Positions 41,836 to 51,800 are shown, numbered from the stretch's first letter. The stretch is DNA of 64,000 nt from Symbiodinium natans (GCA_905221605.1 CAJNDS010002745.1:1764203-1828202); one strand, 5' to 3'. Numbers and translations: made by a program. Notes: a model not told the origin generated them from the letters alone.

Positions 41836-42249
41836 CTGGGCAGGGTTTACGAGAATAAAGGCTTAGGGTTTAGGGTTTAGGGTTTAGGGTTTAGGGTTTA
41901 GACCCCCAAAGAGTAAGATTCCCTTCTCAGAAACACCCCAATAAGGTATATACACACTAAATTCGGAAACCCTCATCTAGGGCAGGGGGGAGTACACCTA
42001 GGAATGAAGAGGGTGCCCTTTTTTCAGGGCTGAAACGAAAACCTCACCCCGAAGAAAACGGAAGGGCCTCTGCGGCGCCCTAAACCCTAAATCCTAAACC
42101 CTAAACCCTAAAACCCAGTGTGCCGACTCCCTAAAGCACCCGGGCGCGGGACCGCAAGGCAGGGTTTAGGGTTTAGGGTTTAGGGTTTAGGGCTTTGGGT
42201 TTAGGGTTTAGGGTTTAGGGTTTCGGGTTTCGGGTTTCGGTTCGGACGA

Positions 42250-42328
42250 CCCTGAAAGGCCCCGGCAATTTTGAGCAGGTCCGCTTCCTCGCGAAGGCTT
42301 GTGCGCAAGACGTCTATCGGGTTGAGGG
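42250..42328 (-). CDS. Candidate exon
   Basis: Reads NPIDVLRTSLREEADLLKIA, then GAFQ, ending at CAGG|GTCGTCC. Alpha-helical. The acceptor is uncertain. Family unknown. Confidence 0.43.
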
Positions 42329-42724
42329 TGGGCTCTACCCCCATCCGTAAACCGTAAACCCTGAACCTAAACCCAAAAGCAGAAGCCCTAGACCAAGGCC
42401 TTAAATTCCTTCAAGAACTAAACCCTAAGCCCCATAAGATGCCGAAACCCTCGTCGCAATATCTAGAGGCCGACAACTTATAGTTGTACACAAGAGAGGA
42501 CCCAAAACATCTCTTAGTTGAGGCCTCAACTGAGAATATAGCAGAATAAAGTGCCCTATGCTGTTTGAAGAAAACCTAAACCATAAACCCTGGATTCCTT
42601 AACTAAGGGGTATTTGGGCGCCTTGAGTTTTTTCCTCGCCCCCTATAAGCCCTGAAGCCTTTAGGCTTTAGGGTTTAGGGCTGCCGATATTCGGGGTACC
42701 CTATGGGTCCCCTTTTTTCGTATA

Positions 42725-42850
42725 AACCCCCAAATCGCCAAAGCCCTTAGTTCGGGTGAAAGTGGCATGGGACACCATGCCTTCAGATCGTTTTTGGGGA
42801 GATCAAAGGCCCGGCGTCCCCGGAGACGGCGTATCTTACTTCTGTGAAGG
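42725..42850 (-). CDS. Candidate exon
   Basis: Minus strand reads KIRRLRGRRAFDLPKNDLKA, then WCPMPLSPELRALAIW. Basic N-terminal part; repeat sequence bounds both ends. Borders are not firm, and no family was recognised. Confidence 0.35.
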
Positions 42851-42950
42851 CGACCCAAAAACCCAACAGCCTAAGCCTTAAACCCCAAACCCTAAACCCT
42901 CAACCCGAATTGAGGGTTGAAATAGGGAAGGTTCATGGAGGGTTGAAATA

Positions 42951-43062
42951 GGGGAGGTTCATGGGTACCTAAAAGTTAGGAATAAGTCGGGTAACTATGG
43001 TTGTAGCCTCACATACGGTACGCATGTCCCTGCTTATGAGTACCCATGAAGCTCGAAAGTAG
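42951..43062. mobile_element. Family C element (copy C4) at the 3' edge of the viral relic
   Basis: GGGGAGGTTCATGGGTACCT at left (a second, duplicated arm lies at about 42925), TACCCATGAAGCTCGAAAGT at right. Lies immediately downstream of the polymerase relic. Confidence 0.75.
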
Positions 43063-43109
43063 GTTTCAGGGGCCTAAGGCGCTGAAAAGGTTTAGGGTTT
43101 AAAAGGGTT

Positions 43110-45630
43110 GGAAAAGGCCTTGAAGGCGTATCTCCTTCGCTAGCTAGCGCTTTGACCATCTCTTTGGTGGCGATCGGGGTTTGCCACTCGTTGGTCTTCT
43201 CACTGAGATGGTCGTAGACGGCTTTCGTCTCAGGAACCAGGTCAGTATCTTCTATCATTTTCGTCATTTTGAACTTCCACCACTCCTACTTGCGCTTCGT
43301 GACGTTGATCCTGGTTTTGGTGGCCCTCGTTGCATAATACCTATCAATCTTCGCGTAGAAGGCCGATTGCAACGGGCATTGCTGGGCCATAGACAAAATT
43401 GAAAGCATCTTAACAGCGCAGGCGTCCGGATGAGGATCCGTCATATTGAAAGTGACTGAAGCCGCAGCGAAAGTCTTTCGGAGTGTTGGGAAACTGTACA
43501 TCATCTGTCTTTCCTCCATCAAGCTGAACGTAGATCCGACTCGTGAATTCAACACGCCCTGTCTTATCAATGAGACCTTCATAACTCAGCCCGTTCGGTC
43601 CTGGCGGTCCTGGGGCTCCAGGTTCATACCGGCAGCTGCATACAGGAAAAAAGTCACGGCCCCCAAGACTATCCTCGCATTGGCGTCTTTGGCGTCAGCT
43701 ACTTCGAACTTTTTGATGAAAGACCACTCTTTGATCTTATCGTCGCCTTCACCTGCGATAAATTCGGATTCGGGCTTCTTCGTCTTCTGACCAGTGGATT
43801 CCCTTCGGCCTGTTTCTGCAGTGTATTTTGCCTTCTCTCTGACTTCATTGAGGACACGCTTGATGAAATCCTTGTCATGGATCAGATGGATCAGTGCCTC
43901 AAGCACCTGCTCCAAGGCGCAAGTAGACCAATCGTACATGGTGAATATTGTCTCTGCTATCGCGTCGATAGTCTTGTCCATTGTCCAGTTGATGACGTAG
44001 TTACCCACAGATGTGAGTCCATCACCGGAGAAACGAATGATGATGGAAGTCAACAGCGTGAAGGTGTCAAAGAGAACTTGTTGCTGCTTGCGCCACCTCT
44101 TCTTGCTTACGTTGCCGTAGTCTTGAGCATCAGGGAATGCGGCGGTGATACGATCCATAATCCTTTGTTCGATAATCCTACGTAGGCCCGGCTTTGAGAG
44201 GCCATTCGTGCACTTGTCAGTGACGGAGCTGTCAAAGCTTCCGAAGTCTGTGCTCGAGATGCCACCGGATCGGTAGGTGTGAACTAATTCGGACGCGGGT
44301 CGCAACGCCTCTGTGGTCTGTTCCCTTGATGCTTCGGGCGATGAAGTAAGGGAGGCGGAATATCATCTCCTCTCTTACAGCCTAATACCGTGATTCTTTA
44401 AAGAGGTGGTTCTTTGCTGCAGAAACCGCGAGCACGGGAATCTCATGACTCCTTAACCGAAAACCTAGTATTCTGGGAACTTCTGGATAGTTCTCGAGTT
44501 CGTCTTGCTTGAACTGCCGATGATCTTGCTTACATGCCTCCCTACCCCAAGCAGTTGTGGATGTAACCATCACCTCAGACGGGCTCCAGTGGCCTGAGCA
44601 AAGCCAGCTATGCCTTCCTTGAGGAAGGTTTCGGTTCCTGGCAAAAGGACGTTGCCTGCCGATTTTCGGCACCCGTCACAGGGTGATTTCTAGCCTTTTA
44701 CTTTTTTTAGTTTTTTCCGTTTTTTCTAGTTTTTTTTGTGTTTTCTAGTTTTTCCTAGTTTCTTCTAGATTTTTCTAGTGTTTTCTAGCTTCTTCTAGGT
44801 ATTGCTAGCCTCCACCGGAAATCCAGAAATCGAGCCCGGGAAATGCCCAGATATCCGGAAAGCGCGGAAAACGATCCCGAGCAATTCCTAGAAATCCAGA
44901 AATCGAGCCCGAGAAACTCCCAGAGGGCTTAAGGTTTAGGGCTACGTGCTCGTCTAAACTACAGGCTGCAGATTCCTCGAGTTGTGCGATATCAATCTAC
45001 ATCCATAATATTCGACTGGAACTGTGTGATTTGTCGATGGCATCTGAACTCCAGCCCCTCCTCGCTTCAGACTTTGATGCAAGAACAGGTGGCAGGAATT
45101 TTCAGTGATTTTTTTATAGTTTTTCTTAGCTTCTCATAGCTTCTGCTAGTTATTTATATTTTTTGTATAGTTTTTCTTAGCTTTCCTTAAATTCCTGAAT
45201 TTCTGCATTTTCTGCATTCTTCCTGGAATCGGAAACAAACACCACATTAAACAATCACCATACGCAGCTGCTGATCCTCTGTTGTTTTGTTCATAAGGGC
45301 GGCCGCTGCGGAGCCCTCCGGTCTCAAGTGTTGAATGAGTCAGGGTTTTATCTTCCCCAGAACTTCATTGGGTTTCACGAACCCCTTTGCAATCGGAGGT
45401 TTTGTGTGCTCCGTTCCGGATGCCTTGTCGAAGTTTTGCGTCACCATTTCTTCCGTAAAGCTGTTAGGAGCGATTTCCTCGACCATCGTGTGAATCGGGA
45501 ACATCCTCTTGCCGTGCATCTCAACGGCTAGCTCGGATGGTGGTATGTCAATCGCTTCAACTTCTTTCTTTTTGATGGTGCGTTCGTCCAACGCCATCTG
45601 CGTGATGGGTGGGTCGATGCTATGCTGCAA
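43110..45630 (-). pseudogene. Endogenous RNA-virus-like RNA-dependent RNA polymerase, broken
   Basis: Read 5' to 3' on minus. A first block (45630-45340) ends with a basic KGFVKPNEVLGKIKP string, like the region before RdRp motif A. A non-viral-looking interruption (about 45330-44690) follows. The core (44367-43586) has motif A (DFGSFDSS), motif B (RFSGDGLTSVGN), an unusually long gap of about 80 residues, and motif C (GEGDD). A motif E-like RVEFTSRIYV lies in another frame near 43560-43510, and a thumb-like part (SFPTLRKTFAAASVTFNMTD) lies at 43582-43286, continuing to about 43110. At least two frameshifts, one internal stop (near 44367) and the insertion make it non-functional as a single protein. 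Best read as a relic of a positive-strand RNA virus (tombus/noda/wei-like motif set, or a dinoflagellate RNA virus). No retroviral features are seen. Confidence 0.78.
44690..45250. repeat. T-rich CTAGTTTTTT tract and 24-bp direct repeats inside the viral relic
   Basis: 44700-44800 and 45110-45200 are TTTTTCTAGTTTTT / TTTTTCTTAGCTT-type repeats. Between them GAAATCCAGAAATCGAGCCC occurs twice (about 44819 and 44891). Composition differs from both the relic and the telomere mosaic. Likely an insertion that split the polymerase gene. Confidence 0.7.
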
Positions 45631-45804
45631 GATCTACAAGCCAAGCCTGGACAGCAAGGACGTCGACGCCGTTCTCGCGAGACAAGAACCCTCAGCAGCT
45701 TTACAGGCTGCAGGGACGGCAGTCGGCTTCTAAAGCTCGTGTGCTGGTGCTTTGGGCACCCAATGTCAAAGGGCCTGCGCACCTGCCTCAAGATTGGGGA
45801 GAAC

Positions 45805-45823
45805 CTCGAGCCAAAATGGCTAC
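45805..45823 (-). other. Dinoflagellate spliced-leader relic
   Basis: The minus strand reads GTAGCCATTTTGGCTCGAG, matching 18 of 19 positions of the end of the conserved dinoflagellate spliced leader (...GTAGCCATTTTGGCTCAAG). It lies on the same strand as the viral polymerase relic and about 175 bp upstream of it. A relic leader inside genomic DNA is the known mark of a trans-spliced mRNA copied back into the genome. Chance occurrence of 18/19 in 64 kb is very unlikely. Confidence 0.85.
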
Positions 45824-45839
45824 AAAGGGCTGAGGGTTT

Positions 45840-46090
45840 GGTTTAGGGTTTAGGGTTTAGGGTTTAGGGTTTAGGGTTTAGGGTTTAGGGTTTAGGGTTT
45901 AGGGTTTAGGGTTTAGGGTTTAGGGTCCTCCAAAACCCTAAGCCCGAAAACCGTCCCCTTTCAGCGACCTGTCGGATTTAGGATTGAGGGTTGAGGGTTT
46001 AGTGACCCTAAACCCTAAACCCTAAACCCTAAACCCTAAACCCTAAACCCTAAACCCTAAACCCTAAACCCTAAATCCCAAACCCTTTAA
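45840..46090. repeat. TTTAGGG array then CCCTAAA array
   Basis: TTTAGGG units (45840-45925) and CCCTAAA units (46004-46085) border the 5' side of the spliced-leader/polymerase insertion. Confidence 0.94.
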
Positions 46091-46091
46091 G

Positions 46092-46898
46092 GTTCGTCCT
46101 GGAGGGGCTCAAGCGTGAAGGCCCAAACATGGCGCATGAAGTTGTGCCTCCGAAGGAGAACATCGTTTAGGGTTTAGGGTTTAGGGTTTAGGGTTTGAGG
46201 GCTTCGAGTTGGTCTACCTTTGACGAGAAATACTTGGACTGTGAGACCCCTGAAAGCCAGAAACCTGAGACTTGGTCTCGGGTTTAGGGTTTAGGGCTAG
46301 GGTTTAGGGTTTAGGGCTAAGGGTTTAGGGTTTTCTTGCTTCAGGGTGTGGAGGTGTTCGGGATCAAGGTATCAGCACTGCTGGATTGATAGTGCTGTTG
46401 CGAACGGCTTGCGCACGGCATAGCCTTCGCAGCTGATTTTTAAGCTCAAAGGGTCCGAAGTACCTTTCTGGGAGACACTTGCCCAAACCATACTAGTAAT
46501 TCCCTTTATAGAAAACCCTACTATGTAGGTACTTAGGACCCTTTGGGAAGGGAAACGACCAAGGGAGCAACGACGAGACCGGGCCAACTGCCTGTGCCAG
46601 CCCCGTTCAGGGTTTAGGGTTTAGGGTTTAGGGTTTAGGGCCGCGTATACGGCATCGACGCGACCCTGGAGATGTCCCGCAACGCTGGTCACGCCGCGTG
46701 GAACACCAGCGTCTGGGCAGGCCTTGTTGAAAAGTGCCTAAACCCTAAACCCTAAGCCCTAAGCCCTAAACCCTAAACCCTAAACCAGCACGGCGTAGAG
46801 GCCAACATCCGGGTGTCGAGCGAACCGGCATCTGGGGGGTGGTGTCGGCAAACATGCGCGGACACCAGCTCCAGCAATTGGGATGGCAGCCAATTTGG
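46092..46898 (+). CDS. Three-exon gene fragment with telomere-repeat introns
   Basis: Exon 46092-46164 (acceptor CCCTTTAAG, donor ACATC|GTTTAGGG) reads FVLEGLKREGPNMAHEVVPP, then KENI. Exon 46639-46720 (acceptor TTTAG of a telomere unit, GC donor GGGCAG|GC) reads GRVYGIDATLEMSRNAGHAA, then WNTSVWA. Exon 46789 to about 46898 (acceptor AAACCAG) continues in phase with GIWGVVSANMRGHQLQQL. Intron 2 (46721-46788, 68 bp, GC-AG) consists mostly of CCCTAAA and CCCTAAG units. Another island, 46210-46285 (STFDEKYLDCETPESQKPET), may be an extra exon. Family unknown. The third exon runs into a family G arm. Confidence 0.52.
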
Positions 46899-47082
46899 GG
46901 GTTTACGGTACCCCCCCAATGTCGGAAACTCCCCATTCTACCCTATCCCAGCCGGACGCAGCGTATCCGAGCCACTCAGGGCAGGGTTTGGAAAGCCGTG
47001 TATTAGGGGTTTCGGGGCTTAACCCTAAACCCTAAACAACCCTAAACCCTAAACACCAAGCCCTCCCCCAGTTGAGGCATAG

Positions 47083-47204
47083 CACCTCTGGGCCAACGCC
47101 GATGCCGAGCGGGCGGCCAGCAGCATCATCACTCCCTTTCAAGCAGAACTGGGGACTATTTTTGCTGGCTCCGATGAGGCCCCCATTCACCCAAAACCCA
47201 AAAG
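47083..47204 (+). CDS. Candidate exon, probably the same gene as 46092-46898
   Basis: Acceptor GTTGAGGCATAG; reads HLWANADAERAASSIITPFQ, then AELGTIFAGSDEAPI, running to a GTTTAGGG donor. The overlapping frame is open too, but less natural. Confidence 0.43.
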
Positions 47205-47329
47205 GGGGTTTAGGGTTTAGGGTTTCGGTTTATAGGCATCCTTAAGTAGATAGAATATTGAAATCCCGAGAAATAACACACCGTTTCCAAAACGATAGAT
47301 AGAACAATTCCCCGGGGCCAAGATAAGCA

Positions 47330-47512
47330 CGCAGACGTGGCTGCTGAGAGAAGGGCTAGAAGAGTGGAAGTTTCACCGGTGAAGCGCCCCTATCCTTACA
47401 TTCTATCTAACCGACCAACCCTATACAGGACTGTGGAAGGCTCTGGAGGCTGCTATTTAGAGGACAAAGGCACGCCAAGGACGAGAGGCCCCAAGAAGCA
47501 ACCCTGAGAAGA
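47330..47512 (+). other. Open frame without an ATG
   Basis: After AAGATAAG the plus strand reads KHADVAAERRARRVEVSPVK for 60 codons to a stop. Strongly basic. No donor is needed if it is a terminal exon. Shadow frames exist on minus. 47600-47745 is AT/CA-rich with TTCTATG repeats and an (AC)n run. Confidence 0.3.
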
Positions 47513-47780
47513 CGCGAGGGACACGAAACCAAGACGCCAACAGGCCAGCGGCCAGCAGGAGGCCCCCAAACGGGGGACCCAAAAGCTGTCTTCAACATGA
47601 CCGCGCAAATATTCTATGCATGGGTTCAATCATTCTATGTATGCGTTCACAAATTCTATGTGTGGGTTCCTCGAAAACGTGGGAAAACGCCGGAAACCCC
47701 GGAAAAATATAATAAAATAAGCACACACACACACACAAACTCTGTCTATTCAGGGATGACTATAGGGTTTAGGGTGTATT

Positions 47781-47879
47781 GTTTGCGAAATTAGGGGTAC
47801 CTTATTGGAGTCCTTATTATTGGGAACCCTACCTTTTTGGGGATGTATTTTAGGGGTACCCTATTTTCGTAAACCCCCA
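47781..47879. mobile_element. Family G element (copy G7)
   Basis: GTTTGCGAAATTAGGGGTAC at left, GTACCCTATTTTCGTAAACC at right, 99 bp; nearly perfect arms. Confidence 0.85.
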
Positions 47880-48009
47880 CATTATTCCGGCTGACCTTCA
47901 AAAGAAAGGGGCAGGGTTTAGGGATAACAAGGGTATTGGGGGTTTAGGGTTTAGGGTTTCGGGTTTAGGGTTTAGGGCTAGCAAAGGTCTTTGGGGTTTA
48001 GGGCTTTAG

Positions 48010-48310
48010 GGCTTTACAGGGTGTCGCTTCAGGTGCCACAGGTGTAGGTGGGCCACGGAGCCCTCCCAGAGACCCCCCCATATCCGAGAGCTTTGATGTC
48101 TGATTTCACTGGGATGGTGGTCTCTTCAAGAAGGGTTTCTCTGTGTTCTAGGGGCATATATTGGGGTTCCTTTATTAGGGTATCTAGGGCCATGTTAAGG
48201 TAGAAGGGTATCAGACAACGAGGCCACCGGCCGTTATGATGTATGATGCCTGTGATCATGATGAGCCTAAGACCAGATTCGAGCTACGTGTCTTACTTCA
48301 GGGATTCTGG
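48010..48310. other. Open frame derived from element sequence
   Basis: A 76-codon minus frame (48259-48029) overlaps a stretch with GGGGCATATATTGGGGTTCC, resembling family G interiors. Not called as a gene. Confidence 0.45.
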
Positions 48311-48365
48311 GATCTCTCTTCACCCTAAGCCCTAAGCCCTAAGCCCTAAGCCCTTAGCCCTTAGG

Positions 48366-48526
48366 CCTAAACCCTAACCCTAAACCCTAAACCCTAAACC
48401 CTAAACCCTAAACCCTAAACCCTAAACCCTAAACCCTAAACCCTAAACCCTAAACCCTAAACCCTAAACCCTAAACCCTAAACCCTAAACCCTAAACCCT
48501 AACCCTAAACCCTAAACCCTAAAGCA
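48366..48526. repeat. CCCTAAA array, about 23 units
   Basis: Longest near-perfect telomere-type array in the window, with two CCCTAA hexamer slips. Confidence 0.96.
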
Positions 48527-48532
48527 GCCTCC

Positions 48533-48627
48533 ATGCGCCGGATGCTGGGTGCGGCGGCTTCGCGCTCGGCGCGCTCGGCTGGGCGCTTGCCTGTGCGGCA
48601 GGCAAAGACCCCAAGCCAACTTGAAGG
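48533..48627 (+). CDS. Candidate first exon with a presequence-like N-terminus
   Basis: ATG at 48533: MRRMLGAAASRSARSAGRLP, then VRQAKTPSQLE. Arg/Ala/Ser-rich without acidic residues, like a mitochondrial targeting presequence. Ends at GAAGG|GTTTAGGG, again a telomere-unit donor. Preceded directly by the 23-unit array. Confidence 0.42.
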
Positions 48628-49179
48628 GTTTAGGGTTTAGGGGGTTTAGGGTTTAGGGTTTAGGGTTTAGGGTTTAGGGTTTAGGGTTTAGGGTTTAGGG
48701 TTAGGGTTTCTGGTGTATTTAGGGTTAAGGGTTCCCAAGCCAACTTGTCTTAGGGTCGTAGGGTTGCGGGTTGTCAATTGAAGGTGGTCGGGGCTTAAAG
48801 CCCCTAAAGCCAAAACACCTCAACCCCAAAGCCTCCAACCCTCAAAACGGCGCCTGGGCCCTAACTCAAAACCCTAAACCCTAAACCCTAAACCCTCAAG
48901 CCTCCAACCCTCAAAGAGGCGCCTGGGCCCTCCTGAGCTGGCTTCCTTGCCGGGGTGGGCCCGCGAGCGCCCGCGCTGTGCACCAGACCCCCTGGAAGTC
49001 CAGCTGAGGGCTTGGGGTTTAGGGTTTAGGACTTGGGGTTTAGGGTTTACGGTTTGGGGTTTCGGGTTTAGGGTTGAGGGCTTGGGGTTTACGGTTTGGG
49101 GTTTGGGGTTTAGGGTTGATAGAGACCCTAAACCCTAAACCCTAAACCCCAAACCCCAAACCCTAGACCCTAAACCAAG

Positions 49180-49267
49180 CTTTGGGCGGCGGTCCCCAGC
49201 GAACAAATCAAAGTTGGACTTGTGAAATGCCTTTCGTCGTATGAGGCGTTCTTGCACAGATTGCCCA
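49180..49267 (+). CDS. Candidate internal exon
   Basis: Acceptor CTAAACCAAG and donor TTGCCCA|GTAACC. The 88-bp exon reads LWAAVPSEQIKVGLVKCLSS, then YEAFLHRLP. Strongly protein-like. A CCCTAAA block ends just upstream, giving the same TAAACC(A)AG acceptor form as the exon at 46789. Confidence 0.5.
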
Positions 49268-49279
49268 GTAACCGCAGAA

Positions 49280-49576
49280 CCCTCAACTCCCCCAAACTCC
49301 CTAAATCATAATCCGAAACTCCCTAAACTCCCCAAACCCTAAAAATCCCCGAAACTCTCCAGACGCTAAACTGTACGGTTCTTAAGTAAGAAGGGGGGGG
49401 GGGGTTTGAGGGGCATGTTACCCAAGGTTCCCTCATAATCCCAACTACTCCTACGGCTCCCTAAGCTTCAGCAAGGTTCCCTTGTTGTGGTGTTTCGAAA
49501 TCCAAAACCACCAAACCTTAGAAGGGTTCAGGTTTTAGGGGTATACTGTAAACCCTAAGCCCCTACAGCACAAAAC
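49280..49576. other. No gene; poly-G tract
   Basis: Degenerate CCCTAAA and CTCCCTAAAC sequence, a poly-G tract at 49396-49405 and ordinary sequence after it. Confidence 0.5.
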
Positions 49577-49678
49577 CTAGACCCAAGAGTAACCTGGGAA
49601 TGAAAAGGGCTGCCCTTTTTTGGTTTGAAGGGACATGTGAAGGAACCTAAACCCTAAAAAGGGGACCAGGGCCTACTG
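49577..49678. mobile_element. Family B element (copy B9)
   Basis: CTAGACCCAAGAGTAACCTGG ... GCCCTTTTTTGGTTTGAAGG ... GGAACCTAAACCCTAAAAAG ... AGGGCCTACTG; unexpanded seed, right arm slightly truncated. Confidence 0.8.
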
Positions 49679-49744
49679 AAACTCTAAACCCCTGAATCCT
49701 AAACACTAAACCATTCTTAACTCTAAACCCCTGAAGCACAACAC

Positions 49745-49925
49745 TGTCCCGCCAAGCCGCGTTCCATGGCGAAACGCCAGGCCTCCCGAAGCGTTGGAGG
49801 GGCCTTCGATGCGCCAGCGGGACAGCAGAGTTTGGGGTTTAGGGTTTAGGGTTTGGGGTTTAGGGTTTAGGGTTTAGGGTTTAGGGTTTAGGGTTCAGGG
49901 TTTAGTGTTTGGGGTTTAGGGGTTG
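49745..49925. other. Open island then TTTAGGG/TTTGGGG array
   Basis: Plus strand from 49769: MAKRQASRSVGGAFDAPAGQ; another plus frame is also open. The array at 49835-49925 follows. 49930-50400 is G-rich degenerate sequence with no gene. Confidence 0.35.
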
Positions 49926-50430
49926 GTGTCATTGTGCTGTGGTCCAGGCTTTCGGGCTTAGAGTCGGGGGCTCCTATTTCTCGGGCTTCAGGGCTTTACG
50001 GAGGGGTTGAGTATATTTGGGATTCGGGATCGGTTGGCGTTTCTGGAGGGCTTGGCTGAGGGTTGTGGGCTTCCAATATTCATCGGAAGTGGATTTGGTT
50101 AAGGGATAAGAGTTTAGGGCAAGGGCTGTGGGCTTCAATCATTTTACCAGGGCTTTGTAAGGTTCAACGGGTTGTAAGAGCTGTAGGGTTCATAGAGGTG
50201 GTAGGTTTATCGGGCTGAGGCTTCCCAGGCTTGGAATTCTCTCATCAGGTCACAGGGGGTTGCAAGTTGTAATTGGTAAGATTTGCGCTTAAGCTCGAGG
50301 GTTCTAGGGCTTTTTGGGGCCCTCGGGCTCCTGGGCTCTAGAGTTCGAGGGTTCAGGGGTTCTCAGGATTCTCGGTTCTTGGTTCTGGGGGCTCTGGGGC
50401 TCTAGGGGTTTAGGGTTTAGGGTTTAGGGC

Positions 50431-50509
50431 TCCGAGTGCCGCAGGTCTGAGCCCACGACGCAGTGGCAATCATCAATCACCTCGGTGCAGACCCAGGCCC
50501 CATCATCGC
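50431..50509 (-). CDS. Candidate exon
   Basis: Acceptor GCTTTGGGTTCAG; reads GDDGAWVCTEVIDDCHCVVG, then SDLRHSEP. Cys-containing and protein-like. The donor is unclear. Family unknown. Confidence 0.45.
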
Positions 50510-50859
50510 CTGAACCCAAAGCCCTGGGAGAAGGGGCAGCCCTTAAAATCCTCTGAAAATATTACACCCCTGGACAGGATTCAAACCCCCAAAAAGGGAG
50601 AGAATAAAATGTCCCAAGGGCCGACCGAGAAGGTGTCGGGTTCATAGGGTTCAGGGGGGCGTTTTTGGGTTTACAAGTTGTAAGGGTTAGCGGGTGTGTG
50701 TGTGTGTGTGTGCAGTTCAAGGTCTAGGGCAAGCCCTAGAATTCTTGCCCCAAGGAAACAACTGTTGTCCCTAAACCCCAAACCCTAAACTATATATAAA
50801 CCAGAAAAACCCCACAAACACTAAGCTACATATAAAAACCGATAAGCCCTATAAACCCT

Positions 50860-51010
50860 ACAAACCCTACACACTCTGTAAACCCTCTAAACACTCTAAA
50901 CCCTATAAACCCTTTTAAACCCTAAACCCTATAAAACCTATAAACCCTATAAACCCTATAAACCATATAAACCCTATTAACCCTATAAATCCTCTAAACC
51001 CTCTAAACCC
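50860..51010. repeat. CCCTATAAA variant array
   Basis: Nine-base CCCTATAAA units with CCCTCTAAA variants. A (TG)n run lies at 50696-50712. Confidence 0.88.
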
Positions 51011-51339
51011 GAAACAGGGCTTGGGGTTTCAGCGTGGTCTTGGAAACAAGTGGTTGCCCTTTTTGTTGGCTTGGAAAAAGGACGGGAGCAAGGGCCACGC
51101 GGGGCCCTAGGGTTTAGGGTTGAGGGTTCAAGGGTTAAGGGTTAAGGGGAAGGGTTTAGGGTTTAGGACTACGCAACCCTCACAAGACAACCGACCCTTT
51201 TCACCCCCAAACCTCAACCCGGAATAAGGGGTACTCCATGGGCATCCTTTGGTAAAGTTAACAAAGGCGACGAAGGGGTATCGGATCTGCGCCCATGACT
51301 ACCCTAAATCGAAACCCGAGCAGTTAAGGGCTTTCAGGT

Positions 51340-51800
51340 TGGAGAGTTTTGAGGGGATTACGGGGACCCTTTCGGGCTTTGGCGATGGGGGACGCCTTTC
51401 CGCTTGACGGTAGTTGGTCAGTTCTCAAAACACAAACAGCTTGGTCAGTGGAGATGAAGCGTGCTTTGCAGGGACATACCAGTGCACAGACTGTCGACAG
51501 TGACAAATGGAAACAATGGCAGGGTCTCAATGCTCCTTTTGCTGGCAGTTGTACAGGTAGTGGGCTGCGCAGCAGGCGCTGAGGTCCTCTCCTCGCCCAG
51601 CTAGAGCATGTAGCCCTGCTGAGCCGACAGCATGCTGGTCAGGCGGTAACCGCCGCCTCCTCCTCGCCTCCTCCTCCTCCGTGCTCCGGGGCTGCGATGA
51701 GGCAGCCGGCCCAGGGGATCCCGGCCGTCCTTCCGCTGGCACTCGGCACATTCCCTTGCTGTAGTGCGCGGAGTATTGTCGGAGAGGCGTTCCTCCCTTA
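51340..51800. other. Repeat-free block, coding strand unresolved
   Basis: A plus frame (51349-51582) reads KTQTAWSVEMKRALQGHTSA. Minus frames (51751-51527) include CAECQRKDGRDPLGRLPHRS after a CGCGCACTACAG acceptor, and a Gly/Glu-rich alternative. Three frames are open at once, so no gene is called, though the length and composition suggest coding sequence on one strand. Confidence 0.35.

Noticed and set aside
43446-44185. Plus-strand open frames opposite the viral relic
   Set aside because: Shadows of the minus-strand polymerase frame; no motifs of their own.
43110-45630. Retrotransposon or retroviral reverse transcriptase
   Set aside because: Motif C is GDD with an SGxxxTxxxN motif B, the RNA-virus RdRp pattern, not the YxDD pattern of reverse transcriptases; no LTR, gag or integrase signs.
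48029-48259. 76-codon minus frame
   Set aside because: Largely coincides with family G-like element sequence.
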